This document shows positions 29,029 to 41,004 of a DNA stretch of 64,000 nucleotides, piece by piece. The DNA comes from an uncultured Pelagibacteraceae bacterium (GTDB lineage Bacteria; Pseudomonadota; Alphaproteobacteria; Pelagibacterales; Pelagibacteraceae): assembly GCA_905612235.1 (NCBI GenBank), contig CAJQRF010000003.1:1-64000 (forward strand), written 5' to 3'. The translations under genes and the position numbers were made by a program. How positions within the stretch are numbered: the stretch's first letter is position 1; each line of letters starts with the position of its first letter. The notes under the pieces were generated by a model that was not told the DNA's origin, ran no database searches, and was given only the letters and a program-made list of their open reading frames with translations.

Positions 29029-30266
29029 ATCTTGTTTGCAATATTTATTCCAGATTTTAAACCATCTTCATGAAAGCCATAGCCAAAATAGCTACCACAG
29101 AACCAACTATTATTTACACCCTGCAGCTCTTCTAAATATTTTTGGGCATTCATGGTTTCTTTATTATAAATAGGATGAGTAAATTCAACTTTTTTAATAA
29201 TTTTATTTTTATTAATTGGGATAAAAGGATTCAGAGTAAGAAAATAATTATTTACAGTATTTAAATTTTGTAAATTATTCAACCAATATGTAAGACAGTT
29301 ATTGCTTAAATCATTTTTATCTAAAATTGAGTTCCAGCTAGACCAAGCATTTTTTTTTTCTGGCATGAAATGATGGTCAGTGTGTAGATAAGCTATATTA
29401 TTTTTATATCTAAAGTTACTTAAAATTTTCTTTTCATTTTCTGTAGGATTTTGGATTAAATTTAATGTCTGGTCAGCATGTGAGGCAAAAACAACATGAT
29501 CGTAATCAAAATATTTGTTATCATCACCATAATATAATCTTACATTCTTCTTATTTCTTAATACTTTTTTAATTGCATGATTTTTAAAATATTTTCCATT
29601 AATTGATTGTAAAACTTTATTAACATAAGCCTTACTTCTCCCCGAAACTGTATACCATTGAGGTCTATTTTTTATTTTAAAAAGCCCATGATTTCTAAAA
29701 AAATTTAAAAATAATTTCATTGGCATTTTTTTTGCTAATTCAGTCGGGGACGACCAAATAGCAGCAACCATTGGAATAATATGAAAATTTATAAAATAAT
29801 CAGACATTTTTTTAGATCTTAAAAAATCTTCTAATGATTGATTTTCATAACTATTTATATCTATTTTTGAGGCTATTTTATAAAAATAAATTATATCTTT
29901 TATCATTCTTAAAAAATTTAAGTTGAATACGTTATACTTATTTGAAAATAAACCTTTTAGTCCATTGCCTGAGTATTCAATATTTGAATTCTTTACTGAT
30001 ACTGAAAAAGACATGTTGCTTTTTTTATAAGAAATATTTAGATCCCTAAAAAAGCTTACTAAGTTTGGGTAAGTTTCTTTATTAAATACAATAAACCCCA
30101 AGTCTAATGAAATTATTTCATTTTTTGCTTTAGCGTTAATATCAAAGGTATACGAATGTCCACCAAAACTGTCTTCTTTTTCGAACAAATCTACTCTGTG
30201 TTTTTTTGATAAAAAGTAAGCTGCACTCAAACCAGAAATTCCTGAGCCAATAACAGCAATTTTCAT
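29025..30266 (-). CDS. FAD/NAD(P)-binding flavin-containing amine-oxidase-like protein
   Basis: KIAVIGSGISGLSAAYFLSKKHRVDLFEKEDSFGGHSYT; VFASHADQTL; GSYFGYGFHEDGLKSG. Confidence 0.92.
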   Translation of the reverse strand: MKIAVIGSGISGLSAAYFLSKKHRVDLFEKEDSFGGHSYTFDINAKAKNEIISLDLGFIVFNKETYPNLVSFFRDLNISYKKSNMSFSVSVKNSNIEYSGNGLKGLFSNKYNVFNLNFLRMIKDIIYFYKIASKIDINSYENQSLEDFLRSKKMSDYFINFHIIPMVAAIWSSPTELAKKMPMKLFLNFFRNHGLFKIKNRPQWYTVSGRSKAYVNKVLQSINGKYFKNHAIKKVLRNKKNVRLYYGDDNKYFDYDHVVFASHADQTLNLIQNPTENEKKILSNFRYKNNIAYLHTDHHFMPEKKNAWSSWNSILDKNDLSNNCLTYWLNNLQNLNTVNNYFLTLNPFIPINKNKIIKKVEFTHPIYNKETMNAQKYLEELQGVNNSWFCGSYFGYGFHEDGLKSGINIANKI

Positions 30267-30272
30267 ATATTA

Positions 30273-31154
30273 TTATTTTTTATATTTTTTAAATTTAGTG
30301 TTAACACTGAATTCAAATATAATAGCAAAAACAATAATTCCACCACCAATAATGACGCTCATTGGTGGGACCTCATTTATAAAAATCCACGCCCAAATAG
30401 GTCCAAGAACCGCCTCTGTTAACATTAAAACTCCAACGACGGCTGCTGGGGTTGTTTGGGAGCCAACAGTAATTAAAATAAATCCAAATCCAATTTGAAA
30501 AACACCTGCTAAAAAACCAAGAAAAAGATCATGTGGTGAAATTGATAACTTGCCTGCCACTAAGTAACCAATAAATGCGGCCATAATACCTGCTACGAAT
30601 TGAGCCGGAACCATGTCAACGTTGGGATATTTTCTTACAATTATTATTAATACCGCGAAGGAAATGGGCATTACGAATGCCACGATGTTTCCAAAAAATT
30701 GTACGTTAGTTTGTACAGATAGAGAGCTGCCAACAATCAACAAGACGCCACACATTCCCACTAGAATTGAGATAAAAGTTATTAAATTTATTTTTTCTTT
30801 TAAAAAAACATAACCAAAAAATGCTAAAAAAATTGTCTCTGTTGTAATTATAAAAAGAGTATTTGCAACTGTCGTGTAATACATTGCAAACACATAAGAT
30901 GCAAAACCAAACCCTAAAAATATCCCTGCGACTAAACCTGGGACTCCAAATCTATAAAAAACAGTAAAAAAATTTTTTTTATATTTAACGAGTAAATACA
31001 ATGCTACAATTATTGTAAAAAAAAATTGTCTCCAAAAAAGAATTTGCCACAAATTTGCACCTTCAAAAGATTTTACAATTATTCCTCCAAAGCTTAGGAA
31101 TGTTGCACCTAAGAGGACTAAAATTGAACCTGGAATTTTATTTAAAAATGTCAA
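30273..31154 (-). CDS. DMT/EamA family transporter
   Basis: EamA-like multi-TM sequence. Confidence 0.85.
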   Translation of the reverse strand: MTFLNKIPGSILVLLGATFLSFGGIIVKSFEGANLWQILFWRQFFFTIIVALYLLVKYKKNFFTVFYRFGVPGLVAGIFLGFGFASYVFAMYYTTVANTLFIITTETIFLAFFGYVFLKEKINLITFISILVGMCGVLLIVGSSLSVQTNVQFFGNIVAFVMPISFAVLIIIVRKYPNVDMVPAQFVAGIMAAFIGYLVAGKLSISPHDLFLGFLAGVFQIGFGFILITVGSQTTPAAVVGVLMLTEAVLGPIWAWIFINEVPPMSVIIGGGIIVFAIIFEFSVNTKFKKYKK

Positions 31155-31163
31155 ATTGTTTAC

Positions 31164-32165
31164 TTAATTTTTTTTTATAATTTTTGTTTTATTAATATAA
31201 TTAACAAGACATTCATTGTAGTATGAATGTGCTTTACCACTTGGGTGGTAGTCACCAGGTAAAATCATTTCTCCTACTAAAGAAACAGAACAATCTACAT
31301 AATTAATTTTATTATTTTTAAAATAATTTATATAATTATTTTTTTTGTTAGGATTATCAAGATCTAGAATTAACAATATAAAATCAGCACTATAATTAGA
31401 TGAAATATTTTTCATTTCTAAAATTATTTTTTTAGTAACAAGAAGTTGCTGTTTTTTTCTGTGTTTAGTTTTTAATTTCATATAAGTTTTTTCAAAAAGC
31501 GCTATTAATGAGGATTTCTCTCTTAAAGGTAAATTTATATAGCTTGTCGGTGGTCGCATTAATAATTTATTATCTTTTCCAAGAATTGCGTATGGAGTAC
31601 TTACATGACCACGCCTTGAATACTTGGCCAAAGTATGTAGCCACCTGGCTCTTGCAACATTTCGATATTCATGGTGAGCAATTAATCCATATACAACTAG
31701 TCTTGGTGATTGCATTTTTGTTATTTGCTTTTCTAGCATTAAAAGTGATTGAACACTTCCATATCCCCCTTGTGCAAAATTATATACTTTAAAATTTTCA
31801 AATTCTTTCTGAAATTTATGAGAAAATGTTTCATAGTCATTTACTCCCCAACCTTGAGTAAATGAACCTCCAATCATTAATATTTCCTTTTCAGATTGAT
31901 TTTTGCTGTTGATTATTCTTTCGCTATTTTTTCCAAAATTCATTTGAAACTTTTTAATTGATTCATTTCGTGTTTTAATTTCATAAGTGCCTTTTTTGGC
32001 CTTCCATCCCAAAACAGCATCAGGTTTAAAAATTGGTTTTTCATTTACAATAATATTTTCCCATGGCTTGTAACCTAATGCTTTTAATAAAATTTCCAAA
32101 ACTACAAGTGATACAAGTGTAGAGACAAAAACTAAAATTATTTTTTTAAATGAAATTATTTTCAT
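31164..32165 (-). CDS. SGNH/GDSL hydrolase-like membrane-anchored protein
   Basis: N-terminal TM; IGGSFTQGWGVNDYETF...C-terminal DYHPSGKAH. Confidence 0.7.
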   Translation of the reverse strand: MKIISFKKIILVFVSTLVSLVVLEILLKALGYKPWENIIVNEKPIFKPDAVLGWKAKKGTYEIKTRNESIKKFQMNFGKNSERIINSKNQSEKEILMIGGSFTQGWGVNDYETFSHKFQKEFENFKVYNFAQGGYGSVQSLLMLEKQITKMQSPRLVVYGLIAHHEYRNVARARWLHTLAKYSRRGHVSTPYAILGKDNKLLMRPPTSYINLPLREKSSLIALFEKTYMKLKTKHRKKQQLLVTKKIILEMKNISSNYSADFILLILDLDNPNKKNNYINYFKNNKINYVDCSVSLVGEMILPGDYHPSGKAHSYYNECLVNYINKTKIIKKN

Positions 32166-33117
32166 TAATATTTTTTATAATTTTTGAAATATTGTTATAC
32201 CTTTCAGAATACAATTGTTCTGCTTCTTTAAGACCTATACACTTAAACGTGATATTTGTCCCTGGTATTTTTTGAACTAACAAATCATAATCAGCAGATA
32301 TTATGTTAGCTATTTTGGGGTACCCACCAATTGTTGGATGGTCTGTTAAAAGTATTATTGGTTGACCATCTGCAGGCACTTGCACTGATCCTTTTGTGAT
32401 GCCCTCTGATCTTATGTTTGTGTTAATAATATTTTCTAAGGCTTTGCCCTTTAATCTCATTCCCATACGATCAGTTAAATTTGTAATTTTATAATTCTGG
32501 GAAAAAAATTTTTTTTTACTTTCTTCTGAGAAGTAATCATGCTGAGGTCCTTTTAGAACCCTAATTGTATTAACATCTTCTGTGGAAATAATAGCTTTGA
32601 AATTTTCTTTATTATCGTTTGCTTTATTAATTACAATCTTATCCTCTTCTTTAATTTTATTTCCATTGTTGGGTCCTATTCTTGCTCTAACTAAAGTGGA
32701 TACACTGCTGAAAAAAGACTGTATTTTGAAACCTCCAGCTACAGATAAATAACCATATGCAGATTTTTTTGTTGCTATAACATCTATTACATCTCCCTCA
32801 TTTAAATTATAACTTCTATTACACTGTCCTTTGATCGTATCATTGTTTGAATAAACAATTTGAAAGTGCGTGTTACCTGTTACTGCAATCTTAGTTTTAC
32901 CTTTCGTTAACTTTAACATGGGGCCTTGATAAGCAAACTCTAAGGCTCCATAATTTTTTTTATTTCCAACTAATGCATTGGCAATTAAAAAAGACTTATG
33001 GTCCATACATCCTCCTGGGGGAAGTCCAAAGTGTTGCAATCCAAAGCGTCCTTCGTCTTGGTATGTGGTGTTGATTCCAGGTCTTAAAACTTTAAAAAAA
33101 TTATTATCCATGATCAT
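32146..33117 (-). CDS. pxpC: 5-oxoprolinase subunit PxpC (biotin-dependent carboxyltransferase family)
   Basis: GINTTYQDEGRFGLQHFGLPPGGCMDH; LTDHPTIGGYPKIANI. Confidence 0.92.
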   Translation of the reverse strand: MIMDNNFFKVLRPGINTTYQDEGRFGLQHFGLPPGGCMDHKSFLIANALVGNKKNYGALEFAYQGPMLKLTKGKTKIAVTGNTHFQIVYSNNDTIKGQCNRSYNLNEGDVIDVIATKKSAYGYLSVAGGFKIQSFFSSVSTLVRARIGPNNGNKIKEEDKIVINKANDNKENFKAIISTEDVNTIRVLKGPQHDYFSEESKKKFFSQNYKITNLTDRMGMRLKGKALENIINTNIRSEGITKGSVQVPADGQPIILLTDHPTIGGYPKIANIISADYDLLVQKIPGTNITFKCIGLKEAEQLYSERYNNISKIIKNINENNFI

Positions 33118-33790
33118 GACTGTGGAACTCCTCTTTAGATATTGATTTAAATTTTATAGTATCTCCGGGAGATAGGAGACATGGGTTTAAATTATTTTTG
33201 CTATTAAAAAGTATTGTTGGGGTTCTTCCTATAATATTCCATCCACCAGGACTTTCATAAGGATATATGTTACAAAACTTTTCAACAATTCCAATTGAGC
33301 CTGCTGGAACCTTAACTCTTGGAGTTTTTAAGCGATTTAAAAAAAGTTTTTTGCTAACATCTCCCATAAATGGATGCCCAGGCACAAAACCAATCATATA
33401 GACGAAGTAGGTAGATTTTAAATGAATACTAATTATCTCTTCTTTATCCAATTTTAATTCTCTACTCATCTTTGTTAAATCCATTTCAAAATCATAACAA
33501 ATAGGAATATTCCATTCTTTTTTTTCTTGTTTAAAACTAAAATTATAAAAATTTGAAGAATTTATAAAATCAGAAACTATTTTTGAGTTAGTTTTTTTTA
33601 AATCAAAACTAATTATTAATTTATTATAAGAGGGGGCACAATTTAATATCCCTTTTATTTTTTCTAGTTTTGATTGTTTTTTTATAAAGTAAAATAATTT
33701 CAATACCTCATTATTAATGTCTTGATTTACTTCGTCACCAAAATCACAAATAATCGCAGAATCGCCAATATTATTTAGTTTATTTAACAT
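33104..33790 (-). CDS. pxpB: 5-oxoprolinase subunit PxpB
   Basis: GFVPGHPFMGDV; PAGSIGIVEKFCNIYPYESPGGWNIIGRTP. Confidence 0.92.
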   Translation of the reverse strand: MLNKLNNIGDSAIICDFGDEVNQDINNEVLKLFYFIKKQSKLEKIKGILNCAPSYNKLIISFDLKKTNSKIVSDFINSSNFYNFSFKQEKKEWNIPICYDFEMDLTKMSRELKLDKEEIISIHLKSTYFVYMIGFVPGHPFMGDVSKKLFLNRLKTPRVKVPAGSIGIVEKFCNIYPYESPGGWNIIGRTPTILFNSKNNLNPCLLSPGDTIKFKSISKEEFHSHDHG

Positions 33791-33842
33791 AAGCTGATAT
33801 AATAATTATTATTCCTTATTAAATAAACTAAGGATTTGAAAT

Positions 33843-34616
33843 ATGGAAATTAACATTAACTGTGATCTAGGGGAAAGCTCAAAGTTTCACTCAACAGAAA
33901 ATGACCCTCTTTTATTAAATATTGTTAACTCTGCAAATATAGCTTGTGGATATCATGCTGGAGATAAAATTACTATGGAAAAAACTATAGAAATTTCAAA
34001 AAAAAATAAAGTTAGTATAGGTGCTCACCCATCTTTTAAAGATAGAGAAAATTTTGGAAGAAAAAGGCTAAATTTATCAAATTGGGAAATAACTAAATTA
34101 ATAACTGAACAAATAAAATTACTTTCAGACATTGCTGCCAGTAAAGAAATGAAAATAACTCACGTCAAACCGCATGGCGCTTTAAATAATATGGCTTGTG
34201 AAGATTATGATCTAGCAAAAACTATTTCTGAATCCATAATAAAAATTAATAAAGATTTGATATTTTTAGTACCTACTGGATCTAAAATGGAGAAAGTAGG
34301 AAAAAATCTCGGAATGAAAATTGCTACAGAAATATTTGCTGATAGAAACTATGAAGATGATGGAAATTTAGTATTAAGATCAAAGAAAAATGCAATGATA
34401 ACTGACCCAAATATTGCCGCACAACACATTGTTAAAATGGTAAAAAATAAAGCATTAAATTGTTATTCAGGAAAACAAATTCCTTGTCAGATTGACTCAG
34501 TTTGCGTTCATGGTGATGGTCAAAATGCAGTAAAAACTGCTAAAAAAATAAAGGAAGGTCTTATAAGATCTGGTGTGACTTTAAAGACATTAGATAAAAT
34601 GAAAAAATTCATTTAA
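33843..34616 (+). CDS. pxpA: 5-oxoprolinase subunit PxpA (LamB/YcsF)
   Basis: INCDLGESS; NIACGYHAGD; GAHPSFKDRENFGR; HVKPHGALNN; EIFADRNYEDDG. Confidence 0.95.
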   Translation: MEININCDLGESSKFHSTENDPLLLNIVNSANIACGYHAGDKITMEKTIEISKKNKVSIGAHPSFKDRENFGRKRLNLSNWEITKLITEQIKLLSDIAASKEMKITHVKPHGALNNMACEDYDLAKTISESIIKINKDLIFLVPTGSKMEKVGKNLGMKIATEIFADRNYEDDGNLVLRSKKNAMITDPNIAAQHIVKMVKNKALNCYSGKQIPCQIDSVCVHGDGQNAVKTAKKIKEGLIRSGVTLKTLDKMKKFI

Positions 34617-34633
34617 GTAAGTTTTTAAATAAA

Positions 34634-35116
34634 ATGAAAAAAATTGCTAAATCTTTAATTATAATTTTTGCCATGTCTCTTTTTAATTGTAATTCAATTT
34701 TTGCTGCAGGAACTACCAGTAGTGGAAATGATGATGCTGATTTATATAAAAAAGGAAAAAATTTAGTGTATAGAGCTAAAAAACTTGAAAAAAAAAATAA
34801 AAACATGAAGGCAGAAAAATTATATTTAAAAGCCCTTGTTAATTTTGAGAAAGCTTATACTAAAGATAAAAAAAATCCGGATATATTAAACTATTTGGGT
34901 TATGCATTAAGAAAGACTGGTCAACTTGAAAAAGCAGAAATTTTTTATCTTAAAGGATTAGATCTTGACGCAGGACATTTGGGTATCAATGAATATCTAG
35001 GTGAACTTTATGTTCAAACTAATAGAATTGAACTTGCTGAAAAAAGACTTGAAGTTCTTGCTGGCTGCAAATGTGAAGAATATAAAGAACTAAAAGAATT
35101 AATAGATAATAATTAA
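34634..35116 (+). CDS. TPR repeat protein
   Basis: NYLGYALRKTGQLEKAEIFYLKGLDLD. Confidence 0.8.
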   Translation: MKKIAKSLIIIFAMSLFNCNSIFAAGTTSSGNDDADLYKKGKNLVYRAKKLEKKNKNMKAEKLYLKALVNFEKAYTKDKKNPDILNYLGYALRKTGQLEKAEIFYLKGLDLDAGHLGINEYLGELYVQTNRIELAEKRLEVLAGCKCEEYKELKELIDNN

Positions 35117-35117
35117 A

Positions 35118-35573
35118 ATGAGATCCATTAAATCCACAGAAATAGATCATCTATACAAAATATTTAAACCTCAATTAAGTCCAAAAAAAATGTTAAAATT
35201 TGGTGTTTTTGGTGGCTCATATTTCGAAGGAAAAATAAAAGAATATCCTAAAGTGTGGTTTACAAAAGCAAAACTTAGTAAAACTTTTGATATAAAACAA
35301 AATTATTTTAAAGTTAAAGCGGGCCTATCAAGAGAGCACTGGATAGAAAAAGGTTGGATTTTTAAAGAAGACCCTTTGGGTTGGTTCCAGTGGTATTGTA
35401 GATTTACAAAAGGAAGACGTATTCCCCATATCGATGGTGTACAAATAAAAAGGTGGAAAAATTTTACTAGGCATGTAACTGCTATAAAAAATAACTGTGA
35501 GTCTGGTGATATATACTGCAGAAGAAGACAGAGACAAGCAATTTTGCAATGGGCTTATAATCCTTTTATTTAA
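35118..35573 (+). CDS. Conserved hypothetical protein
   Basis: 151 aa, KAGLSREHWIEKGWI...DPLGWFQWYCRFTKGRR. Confidence 0.7.
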   Translation: MRSIKSTEIDHLYKIFKPQLSPKKMLKFGVFGGSYFEGKIKEYPKVWFTKAKLSKTFDIKQNYFKVKAGLSREHWIEKGWIFKEDPLGWFQWYCRFTKGRRIPHIDGVQIKRWKNFTRHVTAIKNNCESGDIYCRRRQRQAILQWAYNPFI

Positions 35574-35607
35574 CACAATTTAGCATTAGAATTATAAAAT
35601 ATATAAA

Positions 35608-36219
35608 GTGATAGAAGAGACCTTAATATTTTTTCAAATAATATTTATAGACATCGTGATGGCTGCAGATAATGCCATAATCATAGGCATGGTAGCAGCA
35701 AATTTTGCTCCAAAAAACAGAAAACAAATCATAATGTGGGGTGTTTTTGCAGCCTTTATTTTCAGAATTATATTCGCCTTTTCTGCAACTTTTTTATTTC
35801 AATTTGCATTCATTAAACTAATTGGTGGAGCACTACTTTTATGGATTGTTAACGAACTTAGACAAGATTTATTTAATATTAAAAAAATAAAATCTCCCAC
35901 AAAAAAATCAAAGGAACCATCTTTTATGAGTGGAGTTTATAAAGTCTTGGTAGCTGATATTACGCTAAGTTTTGACAACGTTTTAGGAGTAGCTGGCGCA
36001 GCTAAAGATCATTACTTTTTATTATTCTTTGGTTTATTTTTATCTGTAGTTTTAATAGGAGCAGCCGCATCTTATTTTGCAAAATATATTCAAGATCATA
36101 AATGGGTGGGTTATATCGGTTTAGTTGTAATTCTACTAGTAGCAATTCAATTAATTATTGGCGGTTTAATAGACTACAATGTTCTTGTAATCAATAAACC
36201 TTTTGCTTCCTGGTTTTAA
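35608..36219 (+). CDS. TerC/YjbE family integral membrane protein (GTG start)
   Basis: [31 protein letters not shown]. Confidence 0.9.
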   Translation: MIEETLIFFQIIFIDIVMAADNAIIIGMVAANFAPKNRKQIIMWGVFAAFIFRIIFAFSATFLFQFAFIKLIGGALLLWIVNELRQDLFNIKKIKSPTKKSKEPSFMSGVYKVLVADITLSFDNVLGVAGAAKDHYFLLFFGLFLSVVLIGAAASYFAKYIQDHKWVGYIGLVVILLVAIQLIIGGLIDYNVLVINKPFASWF

Positions 36220-37721
36220 AATATAGTTTTTTTAGAAGAAGATAAATTTTTAAGATCAGATTTAACTTCAATATTAAGTTTATGTAAGTCTGATTTACCT
36301 AACTCTCTTAAACTTTGAACACTATTTAAAAATCCCTCAGATTCTTTTTGGTCGATAATGCTAGAGGTCAAAGTTTTAAATTTATTAATATAATCTTCTC
36401 TTTTAAAAGGTCTATTACCACTAGGATGAGCATCCGCAACACCTAGCTTAGATTTAATTTTAGACCCATTTTTCATTTGAATCACAACTTCTCCACCAAA
36501 GCATTTTTTTTTAGGGTTTGGTTCATGGTATTTTTTTGTCCATTTCTTATCTTCGTAAGTCACTATTTTTTGCCACAAATCAATTGTACTTTTTTTATTT
36601 GCTCTTTCATGAGTATAAGAGTCAATATGGTGCCAAACACCATCTTCTAAGGCAACGGCAAAAATATACATAATTGAATGGTCTAAAGTTTCTCTAGAAG
36701 CATTTGGATCCACTTTTTGAGGATCATTTGCTCCTGTACCAATTACATAATGTGTATGATGACTTGTGAAAATTTTAATTTTTTTAATATCCGAAATATC
36801 TTTAATTTTTTTATTTAAACTTATAGCAAGATCTATTAAAGCTTGCGACTGGTACTCCGCCGAATATTCTTTTGTATAAGTTTCTAATATAGATTTTTTT
36901 TCCTCTTTTATATTTGGTAATGGAACAGTATATTTTGCTTTCTTCCCAGATAACACATGAGCTATTACGCTATCTTCACCTTCGTATATTGGGCTTGGTG
37001 AACCCTCTCCTCTCATTGCTCTATCTACTGCTTCAATAGATAATTTACCTGCATGCGCAGGAGCAAATGCTTTCCAACTTGATATTTCTCCTTTTCTAGA
37101 TTGTCTCGTAGAAATAGTTGTGTGCAAAGCTTGTTGAATTGATTGATAAATTATTTCTGTATCCAAATTTAATAAAGATCCGAGACCAGCTGCAACACTA
37201 GGTCCTAAATGGGCAATATGATCAATCTTATGTTCATGAAGACAAATTCCTTTAACTAAATTTACTTGGACTTCATAAGCTGTAATAATGCCTCTTATTA
37301 AGTCTACTCCTGATAAATTTTTTTGTTGAGCTACTGCTAATATGGGTGGAATATTGTCACCTGGGTGACTGTAATCAGCAGCTAAAAACGTATCATGATA
37401 ATCTAATTCTCTAACGGCTGTTCCATTGGCCCATGCAGCCCATTCACAATGAAATCTTTGATTTGAATTTACACCAAATATAGTTGCTCCATTATTTCTG
37501 GGATGAGTTAAAGCCATATCTCTCGCAGAAATCACTGGTTGTCTTTCTAATGATGCTACAGCAACAGCGGCATTATCAATTATTCTATTTATGACCATAT
37601 CAATTGATTTTTCATTTAAAGGTGAATTATCAGAAGCAATTTCAGCAATTTTCCATGCCAGTTGGTCTTCTTTTTTTAACTTTGATTTAGATGAATGAAC
37701 TTTAACTTTAATATTTTTCAA
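36216..37721 (-). CDS. MmgE/PrpD family protein (2-methylcitrate dehydratase-like)
   Basis: [35 protein letters not shown]. Confidence 0.9.
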   Translation of the reverse strand: MKNIKVKVHSSKSKLKKEDQLAWKIAEIASDNSPLNEKSIDMVINRIIDNAAVAVASLERQPVISARDMALTHPRNNGATIFGVNSNQRFHCEWAAWANGTAVRELDYHDTFLAADYSHPGDNIPPILAVAQQKNLSGVDLIRGIITAYEVQVNLVKGICLHEHKIDHIAHLGPSVAAGLGSLLNLDTEIIYQSIQQALHTTISTRQSRKGEISSWKAFAPAHAGKLSIEAVDRAMRGEGSPSPIYEGEDSVIAHVLSGKKAKYTVPLPNIKEEKKSILETYTKEYSAEYQSQALIDLAISLNKKIKDISDIKKIKIFTSHHTHYVIGTGANDPQKVDPNASRETLDHSIMYIFAVALEDGVWHHIDSYTHERANKKSTIDLWQKIVTYEDKKWTKKYHEPNPKKKCFGGEVVIQMKNGSKIKSKLGVADAHPSGNRPFKREDYINKFKTLTSSIIDQKESEGFLNSVQSLRELGKSDLHKLNIEVKSDLKNLSSSKKTIF

Positions 37722-37732
37722 TTTTTTAACCT

Positions 37733-40402
37733 TTATAACATATTTCTCAAAACATACTGAAGAATGCCACCATTTTTATAATACTCAACTTCATTTGTGG
37801 TATCAATTCTGCATAATAATTTAATTTTTTTAATTGTTGTATCTACATATTTAATTTCACAATCAATATCTTCCCTAGGACCTATTCCTTTTTCAATATC
37901 TATAATTGTAAATAATTCTGAACCTATAATATTTAGGTTTTTTCTATTAAATCCTTTTTTAAATTGCAAAGGAAGTATCCCCATACCAATCAAGTTTGAG
38001 CGATGTATTCTTTCAAAACTCTCAGCTATAACTGCTTTAATACCTAATAATTTTGTTCCTTTTGCTGCCCAATCTCTAGATGATCCGGTTCCATATTCTT
38101 TGCCAGCAACAACTATCAGGTCATTTCCCCTTTTTTTATATTCAGTAGCTGCATCATATACACTAACAACTTTTCCTTCTGGATATATTTTGGTAAATCC
38201 GCCTTCAGTTTTTGAAGCTATTTCATTTCTTATTCTAATATTTCCAAATGTTCCTCTCATCATTACTTCGTGATTACCTCTTCTAGATCCATAAGAATTA
38301 AAATCTTTCTCTTGCACTTGATGTTTCATAAAATAGTCACCTGTTGGACTATCTTTTGTAATTGTGCCTGCAGGTGAAATATGATCAGTAGTAACTGTAT
38401 CTCCCAAAATTAATAAAGGTCTAGCATTTGAAATTTTTTTAAATCCCTCAGGTTGTTCTGACATGTTTTCAAAAAATGGGGGTTTTTTCACATATGTAGA
38501 TGTTTCATCCCAATTATAAATGCTACCCTCAGAAGTCTTAATGTCTTTCCAGGGCGCGGGTCCTTCAGATATGTTTGAATATCGTTTATTAAACATATCT
38601 GCATTTATTGAGGTTAAAATTAAATCCTGGATTTCTTTATTGCTAGGCCAAATATCTTTTAAAAAAACTGACTTTCCATTTTTATCTTTTCCTAAAGGTT
38701 CTTTATATAAATCAAATTTCATTGATCCAGCTAAAGCATAAGCGACTACTAGAGGTGGGGACGCTAAGTAATTTGCTTTTACATCAGGATTTATTCTCCC
38801 TTCGAAATTTCTATTGCCTGACAAAACTGAAACTGCATACAAGTTACCTTTTTTTATGGCTTCAGATATATTTTGATCAAGAGGACCTGAATTTCCAATA
38901 CAAGTTGTGCAACCGTACCCAACAAGATTAAAACCTAGCTCATCTAAATATTTATTTAAACCTGCTTTCTTTAAATAGTCTGTCACAACTTGAGATCCAG
39001 GTGCTAGTGAAGTTTTTACCCAAGGTTTAACTGTTAAACCTTTTTCTATTGCTTTTTTAGCAAGTAACCCTGCTCCAATTAAAACACTTGGATTTGATGT
39101 ATTGGTGCATGATGTAATAGCGGCAATCACAACATCTCCATCTTGCAATTCAAATTTTTTTCCTGAAACTGACTCTTTTTTGAAAGACTCTCTTTTAGTA
39201 TTTTCTTTAAAGCTTTGTAAAAACAGTTTAGCTGATTCTGTTAACAAAACTTTATCCTGAGGTCGTTTTGGTCCAGCAATACTTGGCACTACATTTGACA
39301 TATCTAGCTCTAATGTGTCTGAAAAAATAATATCATTATCAGCCCACAAACCTTGCTCTTTTGAGTAATTTTCTACAAGAGAAATAGTTTTTTTATCCCT
39401 TCCTGAAAACTTTAAATATTTTAATGTTTCCTGATCTACTGGAAAAAAACCACAAGTAGCACCATACTCTGGTGCCATATTTGCGATAGTTGCTCGATCA
39501 GCTAATGAAAGATTTTTTAGTCCATCACCATAAAACTCTACAAACTTTCCTACTACACCTTTCGTTCTTAATAATTGAACAATTGTGAGAACCAAATCAG
39601 TTGCTGTTGTACCTTCAGAAAGTTTATTGCTAAGTTTGAATCCAATTACTTCGGGTATTAACATTGATATTGGCTGTCCTAACATTGCTGCTTCAGCTTC
39701 AATTCCGCCAACTCCCCAACCAAGTACTGAGAGGCCATTCACCATTGTAGTATGACTATCTGTTCCAACGAGTGTATCCGGGTATGCATACACATCACCA
39801 TCACTATTGGATGACCAAACAACCTTTGATAAATATTCAAGATTAACTTGGTGACATATGCCAGTTCCAGGTGGAACCACTCTAAAATTATCAAATGCTT
39901 TCTGTCCCCATTTTAAAAAAGAATATCTCTCTCCATTTCTTGAAAATTCTTTTTCTACATTTTTTTTAAAAGAATCATTTGAGGCGTAATTATCTACCAT
40001 TACTGAGTGATCAATAACTAAATCTACACTAGATATTGGATTGATTTTGTTTGGGTCTTTATTTTTAGACTTTACTGCGTCCCGCATGGCCGCAAGATCA
40101 GCAACTGCTGGTATTCCTGTATAATCTTGCATCAATACTCTGGTCGGTCTATATGCAATTTCTGTATTAGATTTTTTATTTTTAAGCCAATTTTTTATAG
40201 CTAATATCTGTTCTTTTTTAACTATTTTGTTATCTTCAAATCTTAACAGATTTTCTAATAGTACTTTTAGTGACTTAGGTAATTTTGAAATTCCAGTTAA
40301 ACCAGATTTCTCAGCTTCTTTAAGACTAAATATATTGTAAATACTATTATCTACTTTTAATTTTTTAAGAGTTTTAAAAGAATCTTTGCTATTTATTTTC
40401 AT
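37733..40402 (-). CDS. acnA: Aconitate hydratase (start moved from 40429)
   Basis: [54 protein letters not shown]. Confidence 0.96.
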   Translation of the reverse strand: MKINSKDSFKTLKKLKVDNSIYNIFSLKEAEKSGLTGISKLPKSLKVLLENLLRFEDNKIVKKEQILAIKNWLKNKKSNTEIAYRPTRVLMQDYTGIPAVADLAAMRDAVKSKNKDPNKINPISSVDLVIDHSVMVDNYASNDSFKKNVEKEFSRNGERYSFLKWGQKAFDNFRVVPPGTGICHQVNLEYLSKVVWSSNSDGDVYAYPDTLVGTDSHTTMVNGLSVLGWGVGGIEAEAAMLGQPISMLIPEVIGFKLSNKLSEGTTATDLVLTIVQLLRTKGVVGKFVEFYGDGLKNLSLADRATIANMAPEYGATCGFFPVDQETLKYLKFSGRDKKTISLVENYSKEQGLWADNDIIFSDTLELDMSNVVPSIAGPKRPQDKVLLTESAKLFLQSFKENTKRESFKKESVSGKKFELQDGDVVIAAITSCTNTSNPSVLIGAGLLAKKAIEKGLTVKPWVKTSLAPGSQVVTDYLKKAGLNKYLDELGFNLVGYGCTTCIGNSGPLDQNISEAIKKGNLYAVSVLSGNRNFEGRINPDVKANYLASPPLVVAYALAGSMKFDLYKEPLGKDKNGKSVFLKDIWPSNKEIQDLILTSINADMFNKRYSNISEGPAPWKDIKTSEGSIYNWDETSTYVKKPPFFENMSEQPEGFKKISNARPLLILGDTVTTDHISPAGTITKDSPTGDYFMKHQVQEKDFNSYGSRRGNHEVMMRGTFGNIRIRNEIASKTEGGFTKIYPEGKVVSVYDAATEYKKRGNDLIVVAGKEYGTGSSRDWAAKGTKLLGIKAVIAESFERIHRSNLIGMGILPLQFKKGFNRKNLNIIGSELFTIIDIEKGIGPREDIDCEIKYVDTTIKKIKLLCRIDTTNEVEYYKNGGILQYVLRNML

Positions 40403-40995
40403 ATTTTTAAATAAATAAGTATAACACAAACAATTAACGAAAGGGACATTGTGTAATTAAATATTTGAATAAATTTTTTATTTTCAGCAAATCGTCTAAG
40501 AAATTTTCCTAATAAGCACCAACTTGTTATACTTGTTACTGCACAAAAAAAAGAAACTATTATAACCACCAATGAATGAAAAATATAATTTTCTCCTAGT
40601 TCGACAAAAAGCGATATACTTGTAATTGCCGCAAATACACCTTTTGGATTTATAAATTGAAAAATAAATGTGTCAAAAAACTTAACGGGGTTTTTTATAC
40701 TTTTTTTTTTAATTTGGTTTTGAAAAGAAATTTTATAAGCTAAATAAATTAAAAAGATTGATCCAATAACTTTTATAATAGTTTTTAGTATAGGGTAAGC
40801 ATTAAATACTATATTTAATCCTCCAGCTGCTAAACTTATAAGAATAGTATAACCAAAAGTTACACCTAAAATTAAAGGTACAGATTTTTTTATACCAAAA
40901 TTGAATCCTGAATAAGACCCTATTATATTATTAGGTCCAGGAGTGAATGCGGCAGCAATACTAAAAAAAATTAATGGAACCAGTTGTGGATACAT
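40399..40995 (-). CDS. LysE/RhtB family transporter
   Basis: AAAFTPGPNNIIGSYSGFNFG. Confidence 0.9.
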   Translation of the reverse strand: MYPQLVPLIFFSIAAAFTPGPNNIIGSYSGFNFGIKKSVPLILGVTFGYTILISLAAGGLNIVFNAYPILKTIIKVIGSIFLIYLAYKISFQNQIKKKSIKNPVKFFDTFIFQFINPKGVFAAITSISLFVELGENYIFHSLVVIIVSFFCAVTSITSWCLLGKFLRRFAENKKFIQIFNYTMSLSLIVCVILIYLKI

Positions 40996-41004
40996 TTCGA
41001 TGGT

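Noticed and set aside
31508-31792. 94-aa ORF opposite the SGNH hydrolase gene
   Set aside because: Antisense to a better-supported CDS; no recognisable family.
37797-38273. 158-aa ORF opposite acnA
   Set aside because: Antisense of a highly conserved aconitase; spurious.
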